A stretch of 43,465 nt of DNA from an uncultured Kineothrix sp. (GCA_910587275.1 CAJUMD010000014.1:1-43465); one strand, 5' to 3'; positions 1 through 8,627 are shown, counted from the stretch's first letter. Made by a program: numbers and translations. The notes: generated by a model not told the origin, from the letters alone.

Positions 1-44
1 CCTGTTCTTTTTTGTGTTTCCAAAACTCGGAATTTCCTATAAAG

Positions 45-86
45 CAAAAAAAGCGCCAGCCGCACTCCCTGCCGTGCGCTGACGCT
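45..86 (-). terminator. Rho-independent terminator after the feo operon
   Basis: On the minus strand an imperfect GC-rich stem (arms at about 53-65 and 74-86, with single-base bulges, loop of about 8 nt) runs directly into a 7-nt T tract (plus-strand A run 46-52). It lies 18 nt past the stop of the FeoB-associated gene, where the feo operon should end. Confidence 0.7.
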
Positions 87-104
87 CCGTTATTTTCCCC
101 GGTC

Positions 105-242
105 TTAATGGCAATGTCCGCCGCAATGCCCGCAGTCACCGCCGCACCGGGCGGATTTTCCGCTTTTTCTTTCCTTTATCATGCCTTTTACCACCAATGC
201 TGCTGCACCAAACACAAGAATTCCTACTGCCACCGTTCCCAT
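105..242 (-). CDS. FeoB-associated Cys-rich membrane protein
   Basis: A 45-residue protein: an N-terminal hydrophobic helix (about residues 3-19, VAVGILVFGAAALVV), a short basic stretch, then a Cys/His/Gly tail with CGGDCGHC and GGHCH. This is the architecture of the small FeoB-associated Cys-rich membrane proteins that follow feoB in many Firmicutes. They are thought to help the FeoB ferrous iron permease at the membrane, with the Cys/His tail a likely metal contact, but the exact role is not settled. The start is fixed by AAGGAGG (248-254) five bases upstream. It follows feoB by 80 bp on the same strand, is the last gene of the feo operon, and precedes a terminator. It is too short for ordinary ORF cut-offs. 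Confidence 0.85.
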   Translation of the reverse strand: MGTVAVGILVFGAAALVVKGMIKERKSGKSARCGGDCGHCGGHCH

Positions 243-322
243 CCAAACCTCCTTAACTTCCCATTATCGTTTTCTTTTTCTTCTGGCATTATTCTTTCAA
301 TACCCTGCCTGCGGCTGCCGTT

Positions 323-2521
323 TTACTTTACTGCCGCCATCTTCCGCAGGCTTCCCATATCCATCTTTAACGTTCCGCTTTCCTTATATGGTCTGACTAA
401 CAGGTAAAGAAATCCTGCCGCCAGCAGAAATGCCGCTGCCGTACCGAAACCGAACGTGCCCGTATGAAGCAGGGAGCCAATCTGATACACGCACAGGGAC
501 ACTACATAAGCAAACCCCGTCTGATATCCAATGGCAAACCAAAACCACCGGGTATTATTCATTTCCCGCTTTATCGCTCCCATCGCCGCAAAACAAGGCG
601 CACACAAAAGATTAAAAACAAGGAAGGAATATGCGGCTGCCGCCGTCATGCTTCCTGCCAGCGCCCCCCATACTTCCGTACCGTCTTCCGCCACTTCCGC
701 AAAACCAAACAGGATACCAAACGTACCTACCACGTTTTCCTTTGCCACAAGCCCGGTAATCGCCGCTACCGCCGATTTCCAGTCGCCCCAGCCAAGCGGC
801 AGGAACAGCCAGCTTATGCAGCTTCCGGCGTAAGCCAAAATGCTGTGGTCAATCTCCGCATCCCCTAACATACGGAATTCCCCGTCCACAAAACCAAAAT
901 ATGTGGCAAACCATATAACCATGGTGGACAACAGGATAACGGTTCCCGCTTTCTTTATAAACGACCAGCCCCTCTCCCACATGCTCCTTAACACATTGGA
1001 CACCGTAGGCATATGGTAGGCCGGAAGTTCCATGACAAAAGGCGCCGGATCCCCTGCAAACATCCTTGTTTTTTTCAGGATAATACCGGAACAGATCACT
1101 GCCGCAATCCCCACAAAGTATGCGCTGGGAGCCACCCACGATGCACCGCCGAATAAAGCGCCCGCAATCAGTGCAATAATCGGAAGTTTCGCTCCGCAGG
1201 GGATAAACGTCGTGGTCATAATGGTCATTTTCCTGTCACGGTCATTTTCAATCGTCCGCGATGCCATGACAGCGGGTACCCCGCATCCGGTACCGATTAA
1301 CATCGGAATAAAGGATTTGCCGGACAGCCCGAATTTGCGGAAAATCCTGTCCATGATAAACGCTACTCTTGCCATATACCCACAGCTTTCCAAAAACGCC
1401 AGGAATAAAAACAGCACAAGCATCTGCGGCACGAAACCGAGTACGGCTCCCACACCTCCTATGATACCATCCAAAACCAGTCCTGACAACCAGTCCGCGC
1501 ATCCCACTGCCAAAAGCGCCGACTCCACAAGGGCGGGAATTCCCGGAATCTCCAGCCCGAACAGGCTCCATTCTTCCCCGAACACACCGTCATTTACCAA
1601 ATCCGTCGCCCAGGTTCCCACCGTGGTTACGGAAACATAATAAACGAGCCACATCACCATGGCAAAAAACGGAAGTGCAAGTAAACGGTTCGTAACGATG
1701 CGGTCCACCCGGTCCGAAACGCTCTGTCCCCCTTTCTTTCCTTTGCCCCTGCTCATACAATCCTCTGTAATGGATGAAATAAAAACATACCGTCCGTTGG
1801 TAATGATACTTTCCGCATCGTCGTCCAATGCTTCCTCCAGTTTCTTTACCTGAACCGAAACATCGGGAACCTGCCCCATCTGTACCCCGATTTTATCATC
1901 GCCTTCCAACAGCTTTATCGCAAAGAAACGTTTCTGTTCTTCCTTTACGCTGTCACCGAGCATGGCTTCCACCTCCCCGATTGCATCTTCCACCTCGGGC
2001 GCAAATTTATGGACGGGAACCGTTACCTCATCCTTTCTTGCCAGCGCTGCCGCCATTTCCGCCGCTTTCTGTATATTGGTTCCTTTCAGTGCGGAGATTT
2101 CCACCACTTCACAGCCCAATTGCGCACTTAATCTGCCGGCATGTATCTGACTGCCTTCCTTTTCCACCACATCCATCATATTGACTGCCATCACCACCGG
2201 AATCCCAAGCTCCATCAATTGCATGCTCAAATAGAGGTTTCTTTCCAAATTCGTCCCGTCCACAATATTGAGAATTACATCCGGTCTTTCATTCAGCAGG
2301 TAGTTTCTCGCCACCACTTCTTCCAACGTATACGGAGACAGGGAATAAATACCCGGAAGATCCGTAATCACCACATCCCTGTGTCCCTTTAATTTTCCCT
2401 CTTTCTTCTCCACCGTAACGCCCGGCCAGTTCCCGACGAACTGGTTGGAACCGGTCAGCCCGTTAAACAGTGTCGTTTTCCCGCAGTTGGGATTTCCTGC
2501 CAATGCTATTTTTACTGACAT
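323..2521 (-). CDS. feoB: Ferrous iron transport protein B (FeoB)
   Basis: A 732-residue FeoB: an N-terminal cytosolic GTPase domain followed by a polytopic membrane domain that moves Fe2+ into the cell. Visible G motifs are GNPNCGKTT (G1, about residues 9-17), the threonine of PGVTVEKK (G2), DLPG (G3) and NMMD (G4). A helical GDI-like spacer runs to about residue 265, and the transport part holds the characteristic GCGVPA and PCGAKLP stretches, the second with a Cys in the pore region. Length is normal for the family. The start has AGGAG 8 nt upstream. It lies after two feoA genes on the same strand and before the Cys-rich partner. A 16-bp palindrome (2575-2590) upstream suggests it is also metal-regulated on its own. 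Confidence 0.98.
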   Translation of the reverse strand: MSVKIALAGNPNCGKTTLFNGLTGSNQFVGNWPGVTVEKKEGKLKGHRDVVITDLPGIYSLSPYTLEEVVARNYLLNERPDVILNIVDGTNLERNLYLSMQLMELGIPVVMAVNMMDVVEKEGSQIHAGRLSAQLGCEVVEISALKGTNIQKAAEMAAALARKDEVTVPVHKFAPEVEDAIGEVEAMLGDSVKEEQKRFFAIKLLEGDDKIGVQMGQVPDVSVQVKKLEEALDDDAESIITNGRYVFISSITEDCMSRGKGKKGGQSVSDRVDRIVTNRLLALPFFAMVMWLVYYVSVTTVGTWATDLVNDGVFGEEWSLFGLEIPGIPALVESALLAVGCADWLSGLVLDGIIGGVGAVLGFVPQMLVLFLFLAFLESCGYMARVAFIMDRIFRKFGLSGKSFIPMLIGTGCGVPAVMASRTIENDRDRKMTIMTTTFIPCGAKLPIIALIAGALFGGASWVAPSAYFVGIAAVICSGIILKKTRMFAGDPAPFVMELPAYHMPTVSNVLRSMWERGWSFIKKAGTVILLSTMVIWFATYFGFVDGEFRMLGDAEIDHSILAYAGSCISWLFLPLGWGDWKSAVAAITGLVAKENVVGTFGILFGFAEVAEDGTEVWGALAGSMTAAAAYSFLVFNLLCAPCFAAMGAIKREMNNTRWFWFAIGYQTGFAYVVSLCVYQIGSLLHTGTFGFGTAAAFLLAAGFLYLLVRPYKESGTLKMDMGSLRKMAAVK

Positions 2522-2574
2522 ATCCTATCTCCTTTTTCCCATTTCCTTTTCCATATTTTCTATGTTTTATTTTT

Positions 2575-2590
2575 GTTAGTTTCAACTAAC
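2575..2590. promoter_or_regulatory. Palindromic operator upstream of feoB
   Basis: GTTAGTT-TC-AACTAAC is a perfect 7-bp inverted repeat with a 2-nt centre, 54 bp upstream of feoB. Its TTAGT...ACTAA half-sites match those over the feoA promoter at 3238-3262, so the same regulator, presumably the divergent DtxR-type protein, probably binds both. A clear -10/-35 pair for feoB was not found here. Confidence 0.6.
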
Positions 2591-2634
2591 CCGTATGTAA
2601 AAAAATATTGATATACGATATACAAACCAAAAAC

Positions 2635-2856
2635 CTACTCCACCATAATCATTTCCGCATCCGCTTTCCGCAGCGACAGCTCATACCCCCTGACCGTTAC
2701 CTGCATGGGGTCCCCCAAAGGCGCCACTTTCCTTACGGATACTTCCACACCTTTCGTAATGCCCATATCCATGATGCGCCGTTTCACCGGACCCTCCCCG
2801 GTCAGCTTCGCCACCCTCACGGTCCTTCCGCAGGGAATATCCCTTAATGTCCTCAT
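2635..2856 (-). CDS. feoA: FeoA-domain protein (second feoA)
   Basis: A 73-residue SH3-like FeoA protein (MRTLRDIPCGRTVRV..., with RIMDMGITKGVEV and the C-terminal GYELSLRKADAEMI). FeoA proteins bind FeoB's cytosolic part and are needed for full ferrous iron uptake. The start is placed at the second possible ATG because AGGAGG then lies 6 nt upstream; the earlier ATG would leave no spacing. It sits between the other feoA and feoB on the same strand, so FeoA-FeoA-FeoB are separate polypeptides here. Many relatives have the same doubled feoA arrangement; the two paralogues are clearly different sequences. Confidence 0.92.
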   Translation of the reverse strand: MRTLRDIPCGRTVRVAKLTGEGPVKRRIMDMGITKGVEVSVRKVAPLGDPMQVTVRGYELSLRKADAEMIMVE

Positions 2857-2958
2857 TTCCATCCTCCTATTTCCCGTTTCCTATTTTCATTTTTTTCATT
2901 TTCCTTTTTCATTTTCCATGTCATCACTCCATGGCTCCGCACACCCGATGCTACATGC

Positions 2959-3183
2959 TCATGACTCCATGACTCCTACCATAATCTTATTCGCCATGTC
3001 TTTCCCAATGGCAATCCTGGAATCCATAACCTTTACAATCACATTCCCATTGTTTTCCGATAGCACCGTCACTAAGCCCCCTGCCACAAAGCCAAGGCTC
3101 TCAAGGAATTTTCTCGTCTCCCCCTTTCCACCCACTTTACGGATTACATTTGTTTCCCCGGTATTTACCATTGTCAGCGGCAT
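2959..3183 (-). CDS. feoA: FeoA-domain protein (first feoA)
   Basis: A 74-residue FeoA family protein beginning MPLTMVNTGETNVI, with the family signature FLESLGFVAGGLVTV and a C-terminal DSRIAIGKDMANKIMV. An upstream in-frame ATG at 3234 would add 17 residues, but it has no ribosome site and falls against the promoter -10. The chosen ATG has AGAGG 9 nt upstream and gives the usual family length. First gene of the feo operon, directly downstream of a strong promoter overlapped by palindromes, and divergent from the DtxR-type regulator. Probable role: cytosolic partner of FeoB in Fe2+ uptake. Confidence 0.92.
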   Translation of the reverse strand: MPLTMVNTGETNVIRKVGGKGETRKFLESLGFVAGGLVTVLSENNGNVIVKVMDSRIAIGKDMANKIMVGVMES

Positions 3184-3237
3184 TGTTCCCATCCTCTTTT
3201 CTTTTTTGAAATCAATTCTCAATTTCATTTTCATAAG

Positions 3238-3268
3238 TTAGTATATACTAATTGGAATTAGTTGTCAA
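3238..3268 (-). promoter_or_regulatory. feo operon promoter with overlapping palindromic operators
   Basis: On the minus strand TTGACA (3268-3263), 17 bp, TATACT (3245-3240): a near-consensus sigma-A promoter. The perfect palindrome TTAGTATATACTAA (3238-3251) covers the -10, and a second inverted repeat ACTAATT-GG-AATTAGT (3247-3262) covers the spacer. A repressor bound here would block polymerase, as expected for iron-repressed feo genes. Confidence 0.85.
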
Positions 3269-3287
3269 GAACTTTTTGACTTATGGA

Positions 3288-3316
3288 TTTACGCAGCCGC
3301 CAGAATATGCTATACT
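3288..3316 (+). promoter_or_regulatory. Promoter of the DtxR-type regulator gene
   Basis: TTTACG (3288-3293), 17 bp, TATACT (3311-3316) with an extended -10 TGC. It fires away from the feo promoter, leaving a leader of about 130 nt before the gene. Confidence 0.6.
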
Positions 3317-3334
3317 ATCCCCCTAAAGCGTGTT

Positions 3335-3405
3335 TGAGAAATCGTTTCCGCCGTCTGCACGGCATATGGCAGATACGGAAATCCCCCGCTTTACAAAGCA
3401 GGGAA
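3335..3405 (+). other. Stem-loops in the regulator's 5' leader
   Basis: Two inverted repeats lie in the leader: one pairing TCTGC with GCAGA around 3353-3375 and one pairing CCCGCTT with AAGCAGGG (about 3384-3403). No T run follows and no known riboswitch class was recognised; the function is unknown. Confidence 0.35.
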
Positions 3406-3452
3406 ACACTTTTCCGGGAAGGAAACAATATTTTTAACAGGGAGTATCACAC

Positions 3453-3815
3453 ATGAATAACAATGAATCTGCAGAAAATTACCTGGAAACGATTTTAATC
3501 CTAAGCCAGTCCCGTCCGGTCGTGCGTTCCGTGGACATCGCGGAAGAGCTGGGCTATAAGAAATCCAGCGTCAGCGTAGCCATGAAAAACCTCCGGCTGA
3601 AAGAACACATTACGGTAACAAAGGAAGGCTTCATCTGCCTGACGGAATCAGGCAAAGCCATTGCGGACATGATTTACGAGCGGCACCGGCTGCTCACGGA
3701 CTGGCTGGTGCGGCTTGGCGTCGCCCCGGAAACCGCAGCCGCGGACGCCTGCCGGATGGAACATGTCATCAGTAAGGAAAGTTTTGAAGCCATCAAGCGG
3801 CACGTAACACCTTAA
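3453..3815 (+). CDS. Metal-dependent DtxR/MntR-family transcriptional regulator (short form)
   Basis: A 120-residue regulator. Residues 5-65 form the winged helix (AENYLETILILS, SVDIAEELGYKKSSVSVAMKNLR, LTESGKAIADMIYERH); the rest is the dimer/metal domain start, with YERHRLLTDWLVRLGV and DACRMEHVIS, which supply the His, Cys, Glu and His that bind Fe2+ or Mn2+ in DtxR/MntR proteins. It lacks the C-terminal SH3-like domain of full DtxR, which itself is FeoA-like; free FeoA proteins are encoded next door. GGGAG lies 9 nt before the start. Divergent from the feo operon, whose promoter carries palindromes, so it is very likely the feo repressor. It ends 4 bp from the convergent next gene. Confidence 0.93.
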   Translation: MNNNESAENYLETILILSQSRPVVRSVDIAEELGYKKSSVSVAMKNLRLKEHITVTKEGFICLTESGKAIADMIYERHRLLTDWLVRLGVAPETAAADACRMEHVISKESFEAIKRHVTP

Positions 3816-3819
3816 GAAC

Positions 3820-5415
3820 CTACATGGCATCCAGCAACCCTTTCATTCCTTCTTCTTTAAAGATTTCCTTATAATAACCGATTTCATCCTGAATCAATCC
3901 GTCGATAACGCTCATCCCAAGCAGTTCCACCGGCGCCTTATCGTCCGTCAGTAGATATTCCCCCTTTTCATATGCCGTCAGGGACTCCCCCACCCTGCCC
4001 ATCATGGCGGCAAGCCCGGCATCCTCCAGTTTACCCGCCTGCTGCATAAAAGCGGCAAGCCCGTCCGCATTTTGCGTGGCGAACAACTCCCGGTTGGTGG
4101 TTCCTCTTACGTCCGTCGTGTATACATAGTCAAACACGCACGCAATCGTGTCGGAAAGATAATCATTGATATTCCCTTCCTCCTCGGAATGCATGTTCAT
4201 ATTCACCACCATCACGCCGTCTTCCTTTAAATGCTCTCGTACCATGGTGAAAAATTCCACCGAAGACATTTGGAAAGGAATGGTGATATCCTGATAGGCA
4301 TCCACCATAATCACGTCATACTTTTTATCCACCGCCTGCAGATAAGCGCGCCCGTCATAGGTCGTCACCCGGACAGAATCCGGCAGCTTAAAATATTCCC
4401 CTGCCAAATCGGTAATCTTTTGGTCAATTTCCACGCCCTCAATCCCCATATGCCCAAAATATTTCATACACTGGCTGGCATAGGTTCCGGTTCCCATTCC
4501 AAGAACCAAAAGATCCGCTTCGTCCTTCTCCCCTACCCCTGCCATCACCGGGGCAGCAAGCGCATAATCGTAGTACATCCCCGTCAGGGAATCGTCTTTT
4601 TTCATAATGGACTGCACGCCGAACAGCACATTTGTGGACAAAATCACACTGTCGCCGGTTTCCTTCACCTGCAGGTAATTATAAACGGACTCCCCTTCAA
4701 ACAACAGATTGTCTTCCCAAAAGGCGAAACTGCCCGAATGCCCGAAGATACTGCAGAAAACAAAAAACAAAACCGCTCCGGTATAAAACCCCTTCTTTGT
4801 CTTCTTCCCCAAAAAATAAACCAGCCCCAATACCAGCAGGATTCCCGCAAAAATAAGGAACGTCACCGAAGTCCCCACCGCCGGTATCGTCACGAACGTG
4901 GGCAAAAATGTCCCGATAATACTGCCCACCGTATTAAAAGCCCCCAGCGTCCCCACCGTCCTGCCGCTGTCATCCAGGCTTTCCACCGTATATTTGACCA
5001 AGGACGGCGTCACCGTCCCCAGCAGGAACAACGGAAACACAAATATAACCATACACGCCGCAAAGCCGGCCAAAATCAGGAAATTATGGTTTACCGTCAG
5101 CACCAGCACCCCGGATATCCCCAAAATCACATATTTCCCCACAAGCGGAATTGCCGCCAGCCAAAGCGCCGCTACTACCAGCCGCAGATAAAGCCTGTCC
5201 GGGTCCGGATTCTTATCCGCGCTCCTGCCGCCCCATATATTCCCAAGCGCCATAGCTATCATAATCGTCCCGATAATAATCGTCCACACAATCTGCGACG
5301 AACTGAAATAAGGCGCCAGCAGCCGGCTCGCCCCCAGCTCCACCGCCATCACCGACATACCGGCAAAAAATTCCGTTGCATACAAATAATACTTATTCTT
5401 CGATATATTTCCCAT
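3820..5415 (-). CDS. Membrane protein fused to a spermidine-synthase-like (SAM-fold) domain
   Basis: A 531-residue fused protein. The N-terminal ~220 residues contain about seven hydrophobic helices (an MFS-like half bundle starting LYATEFFAGMSVMAVELGASRLLAPYF). The C-terminal half is a Rossmann methyltransferase/spermidine-synthase fold with LLVLGMGTGTYASQ (nucleotide loop), GVEIDQKI (acidic end of strand 2) and IMVDAYQDITIPFQMSSVEFF. Family members are annotated as fused MFS/spermidine synthase, but substrates are mostly unproven, and the usual DxxDP-type polyamine motif reads DAYQ here. Polyamine synthesis should therefore not be assumed. GGGAGG lies 6 nt before ATG. An extended -10 (TGT-TATGAT, 5447-5452) is the probable promoter. 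Confidence 0.85.
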   Translation of the reverse strand: MGNISKNKYYLYATEFFAGMSVMAVELGASRLLAPYFSSSQIVWTIIIGTIMIAMALGNIWGGRSADKNPDPDRLYLRLVVAALWLAAIPLVGKYVILGISGVLVLTVNHNFLILAGFAACMVIFVFPLFLLGTVTPSLVKYTVESLDDSGRTVGTLGAFNTVGSIIGTFLPTFVTIPAVGTSVTFLIFAGILLVLGLVYFLGKKTKKGFYTGAVLFFVFCSIFGHSGSFAFWEDNLLFEGESVYNYLQVKETGDSVILSTNVLFGVQSIMKKDDSLTGMYYDYALAAPVMAGVGEKDEADLLVLGMGTGTYASQCMKYFGHMGIEGVEIDQKITDLAGEYFKLPDSVRVTTYDGRAYLQAVDKKYDVIMVDAYQDITIPFQMSSVEFFTMVREHLKEDGVMVVNMNMHSEEEGNINDYLSDTIACVFDYVYTTDVRGTTNRELFATQNADGLAAFMQQAGKLEDAGLAAMMGRVGESLTAYEKGEYLLTDDKAPVELLGMSVIDGLIQDEIGYYKEIFKEEGMKGLLDAM

Positions 5416-5528
5416 CCTAAACCTCCCGCAAACTATTCAAAAATATATCATAACAGAAAACCCGCAGGAAAAAAAGTATTTTTTGGAAATCACTTTGCGG
5501 CGGGAGCAATTTGACTTAGGGGCGGACG

Positions 5529-5814
5529 CATGGGCGGGAGTTTTTTTGGGGGGCGGCAGCCGTGGGATTGCCCATCCCGGTTTTCCGTGCACTTTTTCCG
5601 GCGGGTTTTTCTAAACAGAATGAGCAAGGGTTTCACCGGCTGCGGGCCGCCCTCTATCGGCATCCTTGCCGAATCGGGCTAAATCGGGCATCCATGCCCG
5701 ATTTCCCTTGGGTATCCGCATTCTGTTAAGAAAAACTCCGTCGGAAACGAAGCACGGAAAATCCGGGATGGGCAATCCCACGGCTGCCGCCCCCCAAAAA
5801 AACTCCCGCCCATG
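5529..5814 (+). repeat. Palindromic repeat unit A
   Basis: Arms of about 95 bp (5529-5623 and 5724-5814) are nearly perfect inverted copies, differing only by a few substitutions and small indels. The loop of about 100 nt contains two further hairpins: TCGGCA/TGCCGA and the perfect AATCGGGCA/TGCCCGATT around TCCA. As RNA or single-stranded DNA it would fold into one long branched stem. It ends at the conserved flank CTGGGTAAA. Confidence 0.85.
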
Positions 5815-5965
5815 CTGGGTAAAGTGAAAAGGAACAGTACGGGATAGCATTATATTTTTTGATATCCAACGGAAGAAAGGAATGAAACGCCCCACCTCGC
5901 CTGCCGTCCCTTCTCATCCCGCCAGCTAATAAAAAAATATATACAGTCCTTCCTTTTTTACCCAG

Positions 5966-6248
5966 CCCGTGCGAAAGTTCTTTGGGGGGCGGCGGCAGCG
6001 GGATTGCCCATCCCGGATTTTCCGTGCTTCGTTTTCGGCGGAGTTTTTCTTAACAGAATGCAGAGAACTAAGGGAAATCGGGCACGGATGCCCGATTTAG
6101 CCCGATTCGGCAAGGATGCCGATAGAGGGCGGCCCGCAGCCGGTGAAATCCCTGCCATTCTGTTTAGAAAAACCCGCCGAAATAAGTGCACGGAAAACCG
6201 GGATGGGCAATCCTGCTGCCGCCGCCCCCCAAAGAACTTTCGCACGGG
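5966..6248 (-). repeat. Palindromic repeat unit B
   Basis: A second copy of unit A in the opposite orientation: the nested-hairpin loop reads as the reverse complement of that in unit A, and the flank TTTACCCAG precedes it. Arm termini differ from A (GTGCGAAAGTTCTTT in place of GGGCGGGAGTTTTTT), and in each copy both arms change together. This compensating change suggests that pairing is maintained. Confidence 0.85.
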
Positions 6249-6269
6249 CGTCCGCTCCCGCTCCCGCTC

Positions 6270-8627
6270 TTATAACTCATTAATCGTTGCAGTAACCGGC
6301 ATGTCACGAATCCTCTTTGCAGGTGCATAAACCGCAAAAAAGACGGAAACGGAAATAATTCCTAAAATAACCGCAAAACAAATCCAAGGCATCCGGCAGA
6401 CGGAGCCGAAATAATTGGTAATCAGCATGGTATACAGATACCGGTATAAAGGTAAACCGATGATACTGCCGGCAATCAATCCCACGATACCATAGGTCAG
6501 CGTTTCCGCAGTTATCATCCTTGTAATCTGCGCTCCGTCCATACCTATGGCACGCATGGCTCCGTATTGCTTCATCCTTGCCGAAACGCTGAGGGAAATG
6601 CTGTTTACAATATTCAAAACCGTAATCAGTGCAATAATTGCCAAAAACGCATATACAAACAAATGAAATGCCCAATAAGTGCTTTCAACCTCCCGGTTCA
6701 GTTCCCTCCGGTCTGAAAAAATGAAATTATTTCCCAGTTCAGCGTCCAGTACCGTACGGATACCGTTGACATCCGTATCCGTCGCCTGATTCGTAAGCTG
6801 AATATCAATGATTGCATAATTTTTCTGCCCGGTAAGGGTTTCAAATGTCTTCTCCGGGCAAATAACCGTGGGAAATCCGTTACTGTCAAAAGGGCTGTCA
6901 TCCAAAACACCGGATACTGTAAGTTCTGCCCCATCGAGCTGTATGGTATCACCGACCGCCAAAGAATTGCATTTGTCAAAAACAGTTAATACATAATGCT
7001 TACCGTCCGTTTTATCTTCAGGAACCGCTCCTGCCACCAAATCTTCCTTCGCCCAGTTAAACTGGCAGTCATCATAAGAAATCAGGTCAATGCTGCTTTC
7101 TTTTCCCTGGTAATCCGCCGGAAGTCTCTGATACATCCTGCCGAACGCCCTTTTGACCGCCGTATTTTCTTCAAGCTCTGATACCAAGCCGCGTTCCAAG
7201 CCGCTTTTGCCGGATGTTTCCGAAACGGTAAGGTCCGGGGCATACGGCTTTAACGGGCTGAGCGCCATATTAATCCATCCAAGCAGAACGGAAAAACACA
7301 GAAACAAAATAATACTCAACGCAAAGGAACCCGTCATTAAAATCAGGTTCTTCTTAGATGCCGCAGCATGGTAAATTCCCAAAAAAGTGTCGATTTTACG
7401 CTCAAATACAATGTTTTTGCGCTTTTTTACAGACCGGTGGCTTGCAAAGCGGCAATCGGAGTCGACATTTCCGGCTGCCGCCGATACCGGAGATACCTTC
7501 GCCGCTTTTTTTGCGGGAGAGGAAGCAGCAAACCATACTGTGATGAAACCTATCACAATGCCGCTTAAAATGCCCACCGGACTGATTCCAAATACCGGCA
7601 GCGAGCGAAATTCACTGCCAATAAACACACGTAAAAAAGCGCAAAGCCCGCATGTGGCAACGACACCGGATATGGTTCCGAAAGGAATCGCCGTTTTGCA
7701 CCATGATAATGCTTCCAAACGGACCAGATTCATGATTTGGCTTTTTCCGGCCCCCAAACAGCGCAGCATCCCATAAAAACCGGTGCGCTGAAGAACATTA
7801 CTGTTGATGCTTCCCGCTATCATAAACACACCTGCCAGCATGACCATAACAGCCAATACAGCAGCCACAAGATACAGCCCCACCATATAACTGTTGTCGG
7901 TGCTCCCGCTTAAGGCAAGCAGGTAGGGATTTTCGCTGACGTTTTCCTCTGACAGGGCATACTGCTCTTTGATCTCCGAAATGGCATTCCGCATCTTTAT
8001 ATGTTTTTTAAATTGGACGTAATATTGCATATCCGCCGTTTCGTTATTTTCCCGGCGTATTTTTTCGAATGTATCAAAATTTAAAAACAGGACAACCGCA
8101 TCATAATGTTTTGCAACACCCGTATCCTGATTAAACCCAACGATTGCCAATGACATACTTTCACCGTTTGGCATGGTCAGCACAATATTGTCGCCCACTG
8201 TGACGTGAAGCAATTCTTTTATATTTTCCGTGACAATGACTTCCCCGTCGGATGGATATGCCCCGCCGTCAAACCCCGGTAAAATCTGCATAATATCCCT
8301 GTCTGCACCGCAAATTGCCGCTTTTTTCCCGTCAACCAGATAATTTTTGTCAATGGTTCCGTTTACATTACCATAGCGCGAAAATGCGGCAATGTCACTG
8401 CGCCCGGATAAATCCATTGTGATGTTCCCGTTTATGCCATTCAGTATAATGTGCCAGTTTCCGTCTTTACGGATACGGTTATTTGTTTCCATCCGAATCG
8501 CCATATCCGCCATACTGAATATGACCGTCACCAAAAACACGGAAATTACGATACACAGGATTGTCATTCGGTTCTGACGCTTCCGCACCTTTGCGGAAAC
8601 AGGTATCAGGCTTAAATAACTTCTCAT
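6270..8627 (-). CDS. ABC transporter permease, two FtsX domains
   Basis: A 785-residue permease: an N-terminal transmembrane helix (about residues 21-42), a MacB-like periplasmic core domain, a first FtsX helical block (about 240-390), a linker and further helix near 420, a second extracytoplasmic domain, and a C-terminal FtsX block (about 655-780). This layout matches permeases of MacB/Bce/LolCDE-type systems that export or sense peptides and lipids. The ATG overlaps the ATPase stop as ATGA and has GGGAGG 8 nt upstream, so the two are translationally coupled. Together with the kinase and regulator upstream it looks like an antimicrobial-peptide or envelope-stress module; the substrate cannot be read from sequence. 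Confidence 0.92.
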   Translation of the reverse strand: MRSYLSLIPVSAKVRKRQNRMTILCIVISVFLVTVIFSMADMAIRMETNNRIRKDGNWHIILNGINGNITMDLSGRSDIAAFSRYGNVNGTIDKNYLVDGKKAAICGADRDIMQILPGFDGGAYPSDGEVIVTENIKELLHVTVGDNIVLTMPNGESMSLAIVGFNQDTGVAKHYDAVVLFLNFDTFEKIRRENNETADMQYYVQFKKHIKMRNAISEIKEQYALSEENVSENPYLLALSGSTDNSYMVGLYLVAAVLAVMVMLAGVFMIAGSINSNVLQRTGFYGMLRCLGAGKSQIMNLVRLEALSWCKTAIPFGTISGVVATCGLCAFLRVFIGSEFRSLPVFGISPVGILSGIVIGFITVWFAASSPAKKAAKVSPVSAAAGNVDSDCRFASHRSVKKRKNIVFERKIDTFLGIYHAAASKKNLILMTGSFALSIILFLCFSVLLGWINMALSPLKPYAPDLTVSETSGKSGLERGLVSELEENTAVKRAFGRMYQRLPADYQGKESSIDLISYDDCQFNWAKEDLVAGAVPEDKTDGKHYVLTVFDKCNSLAVGDTIQLDGAELTVSGVLDDSPFDSNGFPTVICPEKTFETLTGQKNYAIIDIQLTNQATDTDVNGIRTVLDAELGNNFIFSDRRELNREVESTYWAFHLFVYAFLAIIALITVLNIVNSISLSVSARMKQYGAMRAIGMDGAQITRMITAETLTYGIVGLIAGSIIGLPLYRYLYTMLITNYFGSVCRMPWICFAVILGIISVSVFFAVYAPAKRIRDMPVTATINEL

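Larger units (their letters stand above)
5522..6255. repeat. Composite palindromic repeat, copy 1 (two hairpin units, inverted)
   Basis: Two large palindromic units (5529-5814 and 5966-6248) lie head to head around a 151-bp linker. The pair is bounded by an inverted GCGGACG (5522-5528) and CGTCCGC (6249-6255), and the linker itself begins CTGGGTAAA and ends TTTACCCAG. No credible coding sequence lies inside. The same layout occurs at 29914-30501. It fills the gap between the permease stop and the membrane/spermidine-synthase-like gene. Confidence 0.85.

Noticed and set aside
849..1640. ORFs of 96-202 codons overlapping feoB
   Set aside because: They lie in other frames of a well-supported FeoB gene and have atypical composition.
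2591..2634. Separate feoB promoter
   Set aside because: Candidate TTTACA and AT-rich -10 words exist near the palindrome, but none gives a convincing spacing, so only the operator is reported.
4231..5514. 427-codon ORF antisense to the spermidine-synthase-like gene
   Set aside because: It is the shadow of a real gene: rich in His/Pro/Arg/Gln, no ribosome site, and the opposite strand has a clear protein family.
5611..6330. Short ORFs inside the palindromic repeats
   Set aside because: They appear on both strands because of the palindromes, share repeat-derived peptides, and have no ribosome sites.
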